Below, one piece after another: positions 27,101-41,565 of a DNA stretch of 64,000 nucleotides. This DNA comes from Ophiura sarsii. Its lineage: Eukaryota > Echinodermata > Ophiuroidea > Amphilepidida > Ophiuridae. The stretch covers positions 27,463,503-27,527,502 of the forward strand of contig CM069450.1 of NCBI GenBank assembly GCA_035610835.1, written 5' to 3'. The notes beneath the pieces are model-generated. The model was not told the DNA's origin. It did not search any database and was given only the letters and a program-made list of their open reading frames with translations. A program made the translations under genes and the position numbers. The first letter of the stretch is position 1, and every line of letters starts with the position of its first letter.

Positions 27101-30100
27101 TTATGCAGAACAGGTTAACTGCTCATTTATTCAGTTATATAAGCTTGGAGAATTTGGGGGTTCAAAGAAAAGTATACTTTTTGGAACTGTAGAACAACGA
27201 TTTAGCGTATTAGTCTGCGGTATTATCTCGACCCGTTTATGTAATGTATTAATGTGTTACGCCTCCCCAGACGTCAATCGTCATTTGGACAAGTCACATG
27301 ACAGCAGATTTGAAGCAAGTTAGCAAATGGTTACTCTTGAATTCAGGAACTCAGAACGAAAGAAGCCATTATTATCATTACACTGCGACAAGCCATGAAC
27401 CTGCTCGCCACATTATTATGAAATAAAACTATCATGTTGATGTCATACGTCAAAGTACCATTCAATGAATAAATAATCACTATGCTACATGAAAGGACCG
27501 AGAAGTTCCTGCAAAATACGCCAATGACGATATACTCTATTACAATGTTTTAACAGGGTATCTGTACTTTATACCAAAGCTCAATAATGCTTGACAAGGA
27601 ATAACATTAAATACATTTGGCTCCCGAAATGAGATGTTATATTGGTTAAGTTGTGAACGCTTTAATGATTAACATGAGGTGATCCTAAAGAAATGCAACA
27701 AGTACAACCAAATTGTATTCCGGTGCCCTTAAATAAGTTAGACGATGAAGAGGAATTGCGTCCCCACCATTTTGCATTTTACATTTACAATTTGTACAGA
27801 CACCTCGGACATGGTTTAATAAAACACCCAAAGCATAGCGCAGTCTGATGTTACTAATTTACTTCTGACATTAAATGCATACTTTCGTCAGTGAACACCC
27901 ATAACATCAAGTGTTTCATCTGATACTGTGTCCGAGAACCAGACCACATATATCAAGAAGGAAAATATTAACAGCCATTCTATTTCACTTTGTAGTGTAA
28001 TTTAGAATGTGTCTGGAGATATGCAATATTATTTGTTGGCAAGACAAATTATTTTGTATTTCAAAAACAAAACAAAAAACATGTTGACGAACGGCAAGGC
28101 GATGCACGTATGGTTTTCATCCGTTGTGGTACTCAATCGGATCATACGCATTGTTTGGCAGATTTATATAGAACGTATGCTTTTGCCGATCACTCAAGAA
28201 GGGATGAAGATGCCATTACTTTGGGAGCTCAAGCTTGGAAGAGATCTAGAAGAACAAACGTAAAGTATTGGCAAGGACTACAATCTGCCAAAACATCATA
28301 AGAATTGATAGAAGTAATAAGTGACCAACTGATAAGTCAAAACCGGGTCAATTAAATTAAACAATATGAAAACACATCAATCTAATCTAATTGGATTTCT
28401 TAACACAAAGACTTTCAAATGTCGCAATTTGGGCTCTTAGTTCCACCCACGAATAGGCATATCCCACACCCTATTGACCGCATGCCGGGGGACCTTGAGG
28501 ATGGCCAAAAGGCAGTTTACTGTATTGTCACATGACTTGATGACTTGCTACATTAGTTGACTTTCAGCTCCCATTGGGCTGATTTTTAAAGCTAACTATA
28601 TTGTGACAATTTTTGACGGGGATTCATAAGAAAAGGCTAAGAAGTTTAACGGGTTCGCCGCCGGACAAGTTTGAAACTGTTAAGCTTTTGTCAGGATTAG
28701 ACTTGACTTTATTATAATATCAAGCAAAACATAGCGATTGCCATTTCTCCATTATTTTCATCATTTGGGCTGCCTCTTGCACGACGATGTGAGCCCTTTT
28801 TTACCTGAAACATGAAAGACTGGCGGCGCTGAAAAGAGCCGTTCAGATGGACTGCCCTTGTCTGAAAGGAGCTCTAAGCGTAGATTGGCGCTAGACTACT
28901 GTATATTTGGTTCAAATAAAACCTACTCCCAAGGACTGCCCCTTGACCAATGAATATAAGGTAGACTGGCACAGTAGTGCGGTAACTGTTCTGGGAAGTT
29001 CATTTAATGCTGCTACGAACTTGAGCAGGGTATATAACGGTTCATTGCGGGAGTTTTGCCATTTTCCCCCTCCAAGTCACACTCCCGGTCACTTTTAAGA
29101 TGAAAAGAAAAGATGGCAGTCATTTACAGGGACCCAAACTGCCATGTTATAAGTGATAAGAGTACGTACCTGATGGCACTTCACAAGTTACCCCTGAAAA
29201 CGGCTGCACACAAGTACATACGAAGTAGTTGTTGAATGCTCTACATTGGGCTCCATTCCGACAGGGGTTACTGGTACATGGGTTAGTAACTGCAAGAAAC
29301 ATAAACCAAGTCATTTACATGTAATACACTTTCACATTCATATTTTAGTCGATCACCACAAAGTATTTCTAAACGTAATACATTTTCGTTGAACAACACT
29401 GGTATAAATAAGTGCCCTTTTGGAACACCAAACTTTGTTAAACCAACATCATTAAAGGGTAAGCCGTCAAAGTCCAATGCCAATGCCATTTTACAATTTT
29501 GCCACTCTACAATTTGTGAACCCCCACCTTATGTACCAGTGTTACAAAAACGTCTCAGGATGACGAGGTTTAATATACATAAAATAGAGACAGTACTGTA
29601 TTATTTAAGTTACTTAAGCCGATTAAGATTAATACAAACAAAACATTGATTCCATGTTTCGTGATGTCATACGAGGTATGTTTGTACCCGTTTTGGTATG
29701 TATGGAGACCTCTAGCTATTTGCCATGGTACCACACTAGACATACTCTGCACCTTGTTTTGGATTTTTCTAAAGAGATAGATACAGTACTGTATTAATTA
29801 AGTTACTTAAGCCGATTAAGATATTAAAAAAGATACGGCATTTATACACCAATTTGATAATCCTTTTTCCCGTTAGTCGCGGTGGATTCACAATATTGGT
29901 TGGTTGGTTCGGTCCTGTCATGACTGACAGCTCGTGACCTTACAGATACTACGTCACAAATAACGATTTTCAGCAAAGGAGGAACAATCACGGAGAGGGT
30001 GTCCTGTAATCAATTTTATTTGGTCAATCCACCGGGAACGAGGTCTGCCTCTCTTGCGCTTCCCTTCAATCATGCCTTGCATGATCATCTTCTCTAGGTT

Positions 30101-33100
30101 GTTACCCTTGCGACGTGAGATATGGCCGAAGTAGCTCAGCATTTGGGTGTTGATAGCATGAAGAAGTCGTTTAGACACCCCTATTTCTTCAATAATACTG
30201 GCATTGGTCCTTCTCATTGTCCATAAGATCAGAAGATACGAAGCATACGCCTCAATAACCGCTCATGGGCATTTGAATGCAATACGATGCATTGGATGAT
30301 TTTTATATTTCACCGTGCAAGCAATGTTATGAACCCTGATCTTGAAACATCGCAGATTTACAGCAAGGATCGCTGCCGTCGATTTGGTTGACAAAGGCAT
30401 CCTTTTAATGTTATTTTTAATGTATACATACTAATATTTACCCGATTTTTGGCAGTATTGTCCGGCAAATCCTATTGGGCAAACACAGAAGGGCGCTGTT
30501 GTTGAGGAAAAGCTATAGAACGCATTGCGACATTGTCCACCATTTCGGCAAGAACTTGAAGTGCACATGTTGAGACTTGGATTTGTAGCTTCATGAAAAA
30601 GTAATGATCACAACATTGATAAGTTGTATGTACAGAATGATTGGCTATAGAGTTAAACAAAATATGGTTTCAAATAATATATCAGTAAAAAGTTAAATTC
30701 CTCTAGGCACTCAAAATTTACAGTTCATACATTAACCAATACCTATAACCCGACAAGTGCTGTTTAACACTTCCAATGCTAGTGATTTTGATTTACCATT
30801 TACAAAACAGGTTTTTTTCTTCAGAAACCTTTCCCAACTTTCAAGGTCTATCTTAATTAATGAATCAATACTAGGCATGTTTTTACTTATTTTGGTACAC
30901 TGTCCTCAAAATCTCAATTTTACATTTGTCAATATACAAGATTGTAATCACTCTTAATAATATGACAAACGCATGATGATTGGTCAACCTATGCTCGTTT
31001 TTCTTGAAAACCCTATTACCACGCGTTTCAATTCAATCCATTTCAAAAAACAAAACAAACAGTGTCTGAAATTGGGCACCATCTTCTTTTACACATCTGT
31101 CATCCTTCCGGTTTTCTCCATATGTTGATTCCAGGTTAATCGGAATCAAACATCTTACAAAACTATGTTCATCATGTTTATAGTTCATATGAATTAAAAG
31201 GTGTGACTTTTCGACAGAAACAACAAATTGTCAACGCCTCTTACCTTGAAGAGATCCACAGTTTGCACCACTGAACCCATTGGCACACACACAGGTATAC
31301 TGATTCCGATATACGTTATTAGGAGAACTGTTCTGGTCATAACCATTGTAACACTGTCCACTATTCTGACATGGGTTGATTGTGGAACAGGAATCTAGCT
31401 GGGGAGTAGGAGCTGTGAAAAGTAATCATAACATCTAAAATTATTAGACCACGTCTTGTTATTGGTTAACTTTCTTATACTGCAAATGAAAGATTAAACT
31501 TGATGCGAGCTTTTATTTATATTAACCAGAATAACTAACATTGATGATATGTAATTATGGATTTGTGTCCATCTGCTTGCAAAGCAGATCACTCATTATT
31601 AAAGATGGCGGAAGCTCGGGAGAGATTACAATCTGGAAATGGCTAAAACATCAGCATATGCCCTATCAAACATTTGGAAGGATAATATAGGGGAATCACA
31701 AAGACCACGAAAGTATGCATTTTTAAGGCATAAATCTTTCCGGTTGCAACATTATGGAGCTAAAACATGGTCAATCGGAATAGCGGATTCAAAGAAAATA
31801 TCAGCTTTTTAAATGTGATGTTGGCGCGAGATATTAGGAATATCATGGGAAGAGCATAAGACCAATGAAATTGTCAGAAGCCAGGTCGTGGACCAACCTT
31901 TTCTGCATACAAAGATCATGCGCAACAAACTATATACAATACTTGTGACATATTGATAGACGAGAGGGTGACAATCTAGAAACGGTGATAATACAGGGAG
32001 CTATCGAGGGAACGCGTAAACGTGGTCGATCAAAGCTCCGTTGGACTGACGGCACTAAAGAAGCAACTGGTCTATCTATTAGCTTAGCACATCGCATGTC
32101 ACAAGAATCAGCCATGATCCATAGAACGGCGACGACTTGTTATATAGGTCTGGAATCGAAGCAACATTGTTCAACCTGCGTCATTCAATAAATCAGTAAG
32201 AATTGTTCCTAATACAAGATGAACACCGTGCCCTTTGGATTTTATCTCCATTGCCATCGGTATTGAGCATTTAGGGCACATGATGAATCAGCATATTTGT
32301 ATTGAACGGACTTTTCCTGTTGAAATCCATACACCCCATATGGAAGACAGATTCCCTTAATTTTCCACACAGGGAGTGTAGAGTTCAGATTGAGTCGCCC
32401 ACATAGGTAAACTTAATTGAAATTCACACTCCCTGTGAGAAAGATTAAGGAAATGAAATTGCCTAATATGAAAGGTAAAAAACGGGCATCGAGAGGGTGG
32501 GAGTGCGCCCTCAATTTTCCTGAAAATTGGGGTTTTTGCACCAAGTAATACTTAGGCATATACTACTATCTGAAACCGTTTACCTTAATTCGCAGTATAT
32601 CATGTCATATTTCACAATTTGGTAATTTCGATGTAGATGACATCGAAATTATCTGCAGAATTCGGCACATAATGGCTTGACCAGAATGTCTATTTAGTAC
32701 CATCACTTCAACCCCTTGCCCTATGCAATGTTACGTTTCATGGTTCTATTATACCTTATCTATTAACACTATTTTTCCCCTTCAAATTTCTTTTGTATCG
32801 CCAATCTCTCCGTGCACCTTTAAGACAAATATGTATTTGGTATTTAATTTGTATGGTGGTCAATGTCATAAGAATCATGGTTGCCTCTTTGTTACCCCTA
32901 CCAAATGGATGAAGTGGTCCCATTATTATGATTGCTTTATGACATGCAATACATGTATATCACGAAAAAGTAGGAGCAACAAGGCCTGCTCCATCTTCAT
33001 TTAAGAGATGTTGTTCCTTATTAAAGAAATACAAGGCCTGTTCATTCTTAATTAAATATAATACTAGACCTGTCCCTTCTTAATTACAACGATACTAGGC

Positions 33101-36100
33101 TTGGTACTTTAATTTTGGAGATACTGTGCCCGCTCCTTCTTAATCTAAGACTTACCTAGTACCGTCTGACAGTTAATACCTCCGTACCCAGGTCGACAGG
33201 AGCATATATAGAAGTTGTTTCTTAGGCAGGTGCATGTTCCAGCATTTTGACACGGGAAATTATTACATGGGTTAACATATATCGTCGTTCCTAATGAAAG
33301 AAATATTACAGGTGTGTTAAAGAATGACATGCATATTCAACAATTGAAATGTATATCATATAAATATTCATGTCAATGGTTAACTTTTAGATGGATATCA
33401 GGATTGAATTCCTTAGATGGATATTAGGATTAAATTATTTATATCTGTATGAGATAGAATATTGCATTATCTGGCGGTATACCATCTTTATTCACAAATC
33501 CACAAATTACAGTAAAATCAGATTATGACTCTCCATAAACAGTAATATACGAACGGCCAAAGAATCACTGTTTGCTAGCTCTAGTGGTAACGCTATTTCC
33601 TTGCGCATTTGGTATGGTTTTGACAAGTAAATTGTAGTGAATCGTGCGCAACTCAACCTTAAAAATGTGCTTACAACGTGGTCTAAATTGAGATCAAAAC
33701 GATCGGATTGAAACCAAACCGGAAGTGGCAAGGGCTACCATTGATATAAGGCAAAAATCGTTGTGGCGCTCGTAGCGTAAAAATTGAACTATATCAGTCA
33801 TATTAAAGCAAGTTTTAAGCTTTCTAAATAACATTCATGTAACAACAACAACATCCAAATATTTCTATTAAGGGGGTGTTAACTATGTCATGTACATAAA
33901 AGTATACACTTTTGGAAAGGAGATAAGTCGGGGAATTTATTGTTTGTATTAAATTTCACTAAAATGCTAAATTTTGTTTGAATTTTGACCAAAAAGCTAT
34001 TATTTTCGCTCACAATTCTGCGGAGAACATACTTAAATAATGTTTGGTATAAAATGCTGAAATTGCACCAAACTCATCTAAAGACCCTCCTCTAGGTTAT
34101 TTGTATTTATAAAAATGTTTAGGATTTTTGATTTTTGACCAAAAAGTGCCAACAAATTGATATGTTTAACCTCAAAAATGCAAACAATGATCCTAGAGAA
34201 GTGTCTTTAGATGATTTTGGTGCAATTTCGGCATTTTTTACCAAAAACTGATTTTGTTACGTTGTCCGACAAATGTTGAGCCAAAAAAAGTAATTGTTTA
34301 GTCAACATTCTAAAAAAATCAGAATTTGATATTAAAATTTGATACCTTAAATGGTTTGTCTCACTCATCTGTCCCCTTTCAAAACATGTATAATTTTATA
34401 AACATCACAATAATAATTCAAAAAGTTACAGCACTTGGCACTAACCCCCCCCCCCCCCCCCCCCCCCACATTAAGGGTAAATTATACCAACACTACGTGT
34501 ATTTAAATATAGTGGTATGCGCCCTGTAATATAATCAAAAAAATACTTACGCGTTTGGCAGTTGTAACCCATGAACCCTGTAGCGCACTGGCATTGATAT
34601 GAAGAGCAGGTATTCGGAACACGTTGACATACGCCACCATTTTGACATGGATTGTTCGTGCATGGATTAGCGATGGCTGGAAAAATAATGATAACAATAT
34701 TTACAATAATTATTATAATAGTTATCTAAACAATTAACAATAACAACAATAACCTTATCATACAATCTTACAATTATAAGAGCAATTAAAAACCCAGAAA
34801 CAATGATAATAACAACATGAAAACGTAGATCACTGATATAGCTGATGATCCCCCCAAATAAAAAAATATATATAATAATAATAATAAAAAAATAAAATTA
34901 AAAAAATTGAAAAACATAAATAATAATAATAATAATTAATTAATTAATTAATTAATTAATTAATTAAACATTAAAATATGTAAACAAATAGGGGAGGGAG
35001 AGAAAATAAAAATACCTAAATTGAATTGATAGGAGGTGTCTAAAGACTCACCAGTTTCACACCTGATTCCCATGAAACATCCCTGGCATTGGCAGGAGAA
35101 AGCGGTGCATGAATCCGCTAAGTTGTTGCAAACAGCGCTGTTTTGGCATTGGTTGTTACCAGCGCTACATGGGCTGTAAGCTGAAATAAATACACGACAT
35201 GACTTATGACTAACTAACTTTGCTCAGATTTATTGTGACATTGCTAATAACACATGACCCTATATGTAATTCAAATTGCTTGGTGCATTTTAATTATGTA
35301 CATGTATTATATGTTTGTATTTTAAGCAAATCAAATCAAATCATAAAATCAAAAGTCACTTTCCATTTATACAGTAGGTATACAATCATTGTAAACTGAT
35401 GTTAACTTTGATATCAAATATAACAGTCGAGTTTCAGATAATATGGGATGGTTTTCAAATGTAAAGACGGGCAATTATATCATAGCATCTCTACTTCGGG
35501 TGATTTGATCTTTATGCGGCACTTATATATCACGGATTAATAAAGTAACATCCTCAAACTTACTGTCCCTGCAGAATTGTCCTGTGAAGCATGATGGACA
35601 GACACACGCGTAGTCAGTACAACTGTTTGGTTGTGCTTGACACACAGCGCCGTTTGAGCATTTATGGTTGCTACATTGGTCCACTCCTGTAAATATAAAA
35701 GTGAGAAAAAAATATTGTTATTTCGTCTTTTAATAAACGTAACCATGTTGATACGCAGGCGCAGGCTTAATTGACAGATAGAGAAATGATGGGCGCTATA
35801 CACTAATGTTGGGGTTATTAACTCTTGTGTGATATGAATTAGTTTTGAAATGAACAACAAAGAAATTATTAAAAAACAGAATGTTATGGGATTTTTGTTA
35901 TTCCGAGCAACATATGACGGGGTTTTTTATAAAGAAAATGGATATGTTTTGGATGATTCCTCACAGAAAAAGCATATCAATACTCAATACTTGATTTCAT
36001 ACTAAAGTGTAATTGATCAAGAAACAAGTCTCTTCATTACATTTCATTTGTGCAACATTTTAACTATTAAATCATGCAATGATTTAAACACTTTTGTGTG

Positions 36101-39100
36101 AATGTTGCCTCGTTTTCAATGACAGTATCACAATAAATGCATGTAGTGAGCAATCATTCCATTTTATCATACCACGTGTCTTAACTGTGTATAAATCGAG
36201 TTGGTGCTCTTGCCCCTGAACATCATCAGACAACTTTAACTGTATGGAGTCAAGAAACCAACTGGCAACTCCAAAACTGCCGCTGGGAAAATCCCTCTAC
36301 ACTGCAAAACTAGGGTGTTACTTTAATACCGGTTGGAGTTAATACGGGTCCAATTTATGCACCGGTGTTAAGATTCTTGTTGTTTTTTAACTCCAGTTGA
36401 TGTTATTTTCAACACTATTGTTTTAACACTGGTAGGTGTTGAAATAACACTGGTAGGTGTTAAAATAACCCTGTTTGGATTAGACCCGTATTAACGCCAA
36501 ATGGTGTTATTTTTAACACCCTAATGGTTGCAGTCTAGCGACAGTGAGAGTAAATAGCTCACCACAATCAAACATGTGTTGAGAATGGCACCATCGCCTA
36601 CCGAAACGTACTTCCCGGGACACACTGCCCTTTTATGGCAAAAGCATGTATCTTAGATGTACTTTCCTAATGATATACTTCCTTTTAACATGGATTGTGT
36701 TAACTTGGTTCAACAATCCTCACTTAGGAAAAGGTTGCAACTTGTAAAGACAATAAAAGTAATATACTGCCTTTTACCACTACATGATTTATGGAGAAAA
36801 AAGCTAACTTTGATCATGTTAAAAGGAAGTATACTGTTAGGAAACTACATATAAGATACATTCTTTTGCCATAAAAGGGCTGCACAGTGAGTGTACCTTT
36901 TGGATCAGTTCATAAGAACCTCATTTCGTCAGCTATTACAGATAGTGACTTTTTACATCACTAGGTATCTCAGCAAGACGACCATACTGTTGTTGCAAAA
37001 GGAGCTTTTCGAATGCTTCAAAATGACACATTTCAGGTTAAGATTTGATACTGCTTTGTGATTTTATGAAAACAGATTGCAGTAAAAAAAATAAAAAAAT
37101 AAAAAATGTCCATACCCTTCAATATCCAAACATGCATGTTACCCACAACTGCACCCATTTGCCGCGACCGTACACAAAACCAGACGGAATTGGGCAGAGC
37201 TCCAAACTGAGAAATAGCCCAATACCTAATTGGCATTTTGGGGGAAATTTGAGTTTTCTTGTAAATATTTAATCTTCAGAGTGTTTATAACATTATTGTG
37301 AAAGTTTCAGATAAAAAAATCAAACCAACAAAAAAAAAAAGAAGATAAAAAACAACAATTGTAAGTACATCTCGACGATATCTCAGTTTGGAGTTTTCAT
37401 GAAGACGAACTTGAAAATGATTTAACTCCACTTTGGGAAGTCCGATTTAAAAAATGTACCATTGTTAAGTTGAAGATCTCTACTTTGATAATCAATTCCT
37501 AACTCAATTTTGATATCTTCCCCAATTGTGTCTGGTTTCGGTAGAACACGTCAGATATCTGCAAAAAGCTGCTCCATGTTAAGGCCCTGTCACACCATAG
37601 CGTATGGCCTGAACGTGGCCTGAACGTATGCCGACGTGTTCAAAAAAAATAGCTCGAAAATTGTCAGAGTCCAAGAACGTCCAAGAACGTCCAACTTCCC
37701 AACGAATTGCGTAGGAAAAGTCGACATCGGTGATGGAATGGACGTATCCATAGCGTATCCATAGCGTATTAAACGTATACATAGCGTATGACTAACGTAT
37801 TGATAGCGTATCACTAACTTAAAACAAACTTATGATAGCGTATCACAGCGTATGCGATCGGCGAGCGTATACCAACGTATGCTTAACGTATATATTCGAA
37901 GCGTATGTATGCCGTGTTCGACGTATCCTCAGCGTATTCTCGGCGTACAACGAACACGAGACTTATGCCGCTGCAGAAATTGAGTTTCGTACACGGCGGG
38001 ACAAGTGTTGCCAGTTCAAGTAAACGCAGCCTAGATGATAACTATTATAATATCTAGAAGGGTAAATCTATAGGGTAATTCTATAACTTACGACGAGTAA
38101 CGTACCTCTAACGTATGTCAGCGTATGTCAACGTATGTCTAACTTATGTCAGCGTTTGTAAACGTATGTCTAACGTACCACGAACCTATCGGGAACTTAT
38201 GCAGAACGTAAGTTTAGCACACGTTGAGTACGTCGAGAAATTTTGAACATGCTCAATAATTTTTCGCGGGTTTGATGTGTTCCAAATATTCACAACGTAT
38301 CACAGCGTGCTCTTAACGTTAAGGCCCTGTCACACCATAGCGTATGGCCTGAACGTGGCCTGAACGTATGCCGACGTTTTCAAAAAATGGCTCGAAAATT
38401 GTCAGAGTCCGAGAACGTCCAAGAACGTCCAACTTCCCAACGAATTGCGTCAACATCGGTGATGGAATGGACGTATCCATAGCGTATTAAACGCATACAT
38501 AGCGTATGACTAACGTATTGATCACTTACTTATAACAAACTTATCACAGCATATCACAGCGTATGCGATCGGCGAGCGTATGACCAACGTATTCGTAGCG
38601 TATGTCTGCCGTGCTCGACGTATCCTCAGCGTATCCTCGGCGTACAACGAACACGTGACTTATGCCGTTGCAGAAATTGAGTTTCGTACACGGCGGGACA
38701 AGTGTTGCCAGTTCAAGTAAACGCAGCCTAGATGATAACTATTAAAAAATCTAGAGGGTAAATCTATATGTCCAACCTATAACTTAAGACGATAAACGTA
38801 CCTCTAACGTATGTCAGCGTATGTCTAACGTATGTCAGCGTTTGTAAATGTATGTCTAACGTACCACGAACCTATCGGGAACTTATGCAGAACGTAAGTT
38901 AAGCACACGTTGAGTACGTCGAGAAATTTTTAACATGCTCAATAATTTTTCGCGGGCTCGACGTGTTCCACATTTTCACAACGTATCACAGCGTGCTCTT
39001 AACGTATACGACGTATCCCAAACTTACCCCTAACTTGTATCAGCGTACACCAACGTACACCAACGTATTTTTCGATATTTCGCATACGTAATTGTTATAC

Positions 39101-41531
39101 GTTCAGGCGATACGCCATGGTGTGACAGGGCTACCGTACAGCTAGCGCGCATTCGGCGTTTTGGGAACTTATGGAGGGTTTGAGTATATAAATGGGTCCC
39201 TTGAGTATCTCATCCTCACTTCTTCATGGTCTGTCTTGGCCTTCTTGCTTTTTCCTCCTCCTCGGCCTCGGCCCCTGGTTGCTTGCTTCTTCTTGGGAAG
39301 CATGTTAACTGCTTGATGACATCGGCGGGAATGATGTAATGTGAGATCGGCGCGGTTTTTATACGTGCTACAGCGGCATAATACGCCACGTGTTCGGTGT
39401 ACGTCGAGGATACGCTGACGATACGTCGAACACGGCAGACATACGCTACGAATACGTTAAGTATACGTTAAGCATACGTTAGTCATACGCTCGCATACGC
39501 TGTGATACGCTGTCATAAGTATGTTATAAGTTAGTGATACGCTATCAATACGTTAGTCATACGCTATGTATACGTTCAATACGCTATGGATACGCTATGG
39601 ATACGTGACAGGGCCTTACACGATCGCCCGGCATAAGGTGAATACGTGAGAATACGTCGAAACTCGTTGGAAATACGTCAGGCATACGTTAGACATACGG
39701 CACATATACGTTATCAACTCGTTATTACTACGTTGGCTGTACGTTTCCCCGTCAGCTTACGCTCATCAACGTATACCAACTTACGAGTAACGTACGAGTA
39801 ACGTACCACTAACGTATGTCAGCGTATGTCAACGTATATTTAACGTACCACAAACTTACCGGGAACTTATGCAGAACGTATTAAGCACACGTTGAGGACG
39901 ACGAGAAATATTAAGCATGTTCAACATTTTTTCGCGGGCTCGACGTGTTCCAAATTGTCACAGCGTATCACAGCGTGCTCTTAACGTAAACGACGTATCC
40001 CCAACGTACCCCTAACTTATATCAGCGTACACCAACGTACACCAACGTATTTTTCGATATTTCGCATACGTTGGCATACGTTGAGGCGATACGTTATGGT
40101 GTGACAGGGCCTTTACATAATAGTTTATACCAATTGCTCAGCATTATAACAAACCCCGCATATAACAATAGGCAGCTATTTTACAAATATTGCTTAAGTG
40201 ATAAAGTCATTCTTGAATGTATTATATTAATTCCTTAACATGCTTAATGTCTCTGTGCCAATGATTGCTATCAAACGGAATGCAATCGGCAGGTGATATT
40301 ATCGAGTAAAACATTATAAATCTGTGAAATAAATAAAGTAATGCGATTTCATGTAAGGCCAAGTAAAACAATAAAGTAGTTTCTCGTCCCCTCGCGCATC
40401 CTTTTCAGGAATTCTATAATGTTCTTTCTTTTAAACTTATTGTTGACATATTTAAGAAGCTGACATATTGGTAATACATTTGAGCTTAGTCCAACGAGCA
40501 TTTAAATCAACCTAACCATTCCAGAACTATGAAATACAAAGACTTCACTATCTTCAGGTTACCAGCCTATCACGCAATGACATGCAGATAATGGCGATTT
40601 CCCATTGTTTATTTTAGAAAAAAAGTGCCCTCGTCCTCTTTCTATTCTAAATTCAGGACGAGAAACTAGTTATTATTTTCATTTAATCTAATGTGCAGTT
40701 CATATTCAATGCGTGCTACCATATATAGAAGTATGGGGCTACTTACGGTTTTCACAGAATCGACCATAATAGCACGGTGGGCATGTGCAGTAATACTGAG
40801 TACATGAACCAGGGAATGGGTTGCATTGTCCGCCGTTTTGACATCCATGGTTGGCGCAAGGGTTTTGAACTGGAACGAAAGAATATTATGTAAATATCAT
40901 TTTGAACGATTATACATCATTTCTTTTATTTTCAGTACTATAGTTTAATCAGTTTCGGATTGGCGGGAAATATTCAAATTTTATCTCTCCGAGCGCAGAA
41001 GTTATCAAAGTGTACGCGCGTGATTATGGCCAAACACACGCGGTTTTGGTCGCAGGAACGGGTGACGCATATGATTCATAGTGCTCTTGCTGGTGTCATT
41101 CACGCGGCCTCTTTCTGTATTTATTCCCTGCTGTAAGGAGTCTTAGCCAATTTGAAACTGATCAAACTATAACTGAAAATAAACAAACAACATACTGTTT
41201 AAGATTTAAGAAAAAACTCATCTGTTTAAGATTGCTTATGATTTGACTGATTGACTGATGTAATTGTTTTTATATTTTAACTGTTTGTTTTTATTTGTTT
41301 TAATGTTTGCGCCTCGGAATAGGTTGTCTAGATAGATGGCGCATTATAAATGCATTATTATTATTATTATTATTATACTAAACAAATGTATATACACGAA
41401 AAAAGAGCGTGACAAAAAAAGTGTCCATCGCGGGGGAAATTTATTTAACATATATCCCATGTGTTTTGGTTTAAAAACAAAATAGACTGTTAATCCATAT
41501 TAGACATCTATCAGATATTGTTTATCCCGTC

Positions 41532-41565
<34 letters not shown>

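Larger units (their letters stand above)
20830..28000. repeat. Tandem segmental duplication of a two-HYR cassette
   Basis: Blocks 21.69-24.75 kb and 25.98-28.0 kb align over exons and introns, with exon offsets of 4,339-4,345 bp. 22830-23200 matches 27130-27530 (acgatttagc, gcctgcggtattat). A third, exon-less fragment at 20.83-21.36 kb matches the same intron part, and 21390-21470 matches 24650-24745. So at least three units existed and one lost its exons. Confidence 0.85.

Noticed and set aside
37581..40112. CRISPR-like or regulatory array from the regular CGTAT spacing
   Set aside because: Spacing is irregular, there are no distinct spacers, the genome is eukaryotic, and terminal inverted repeats explain the block.
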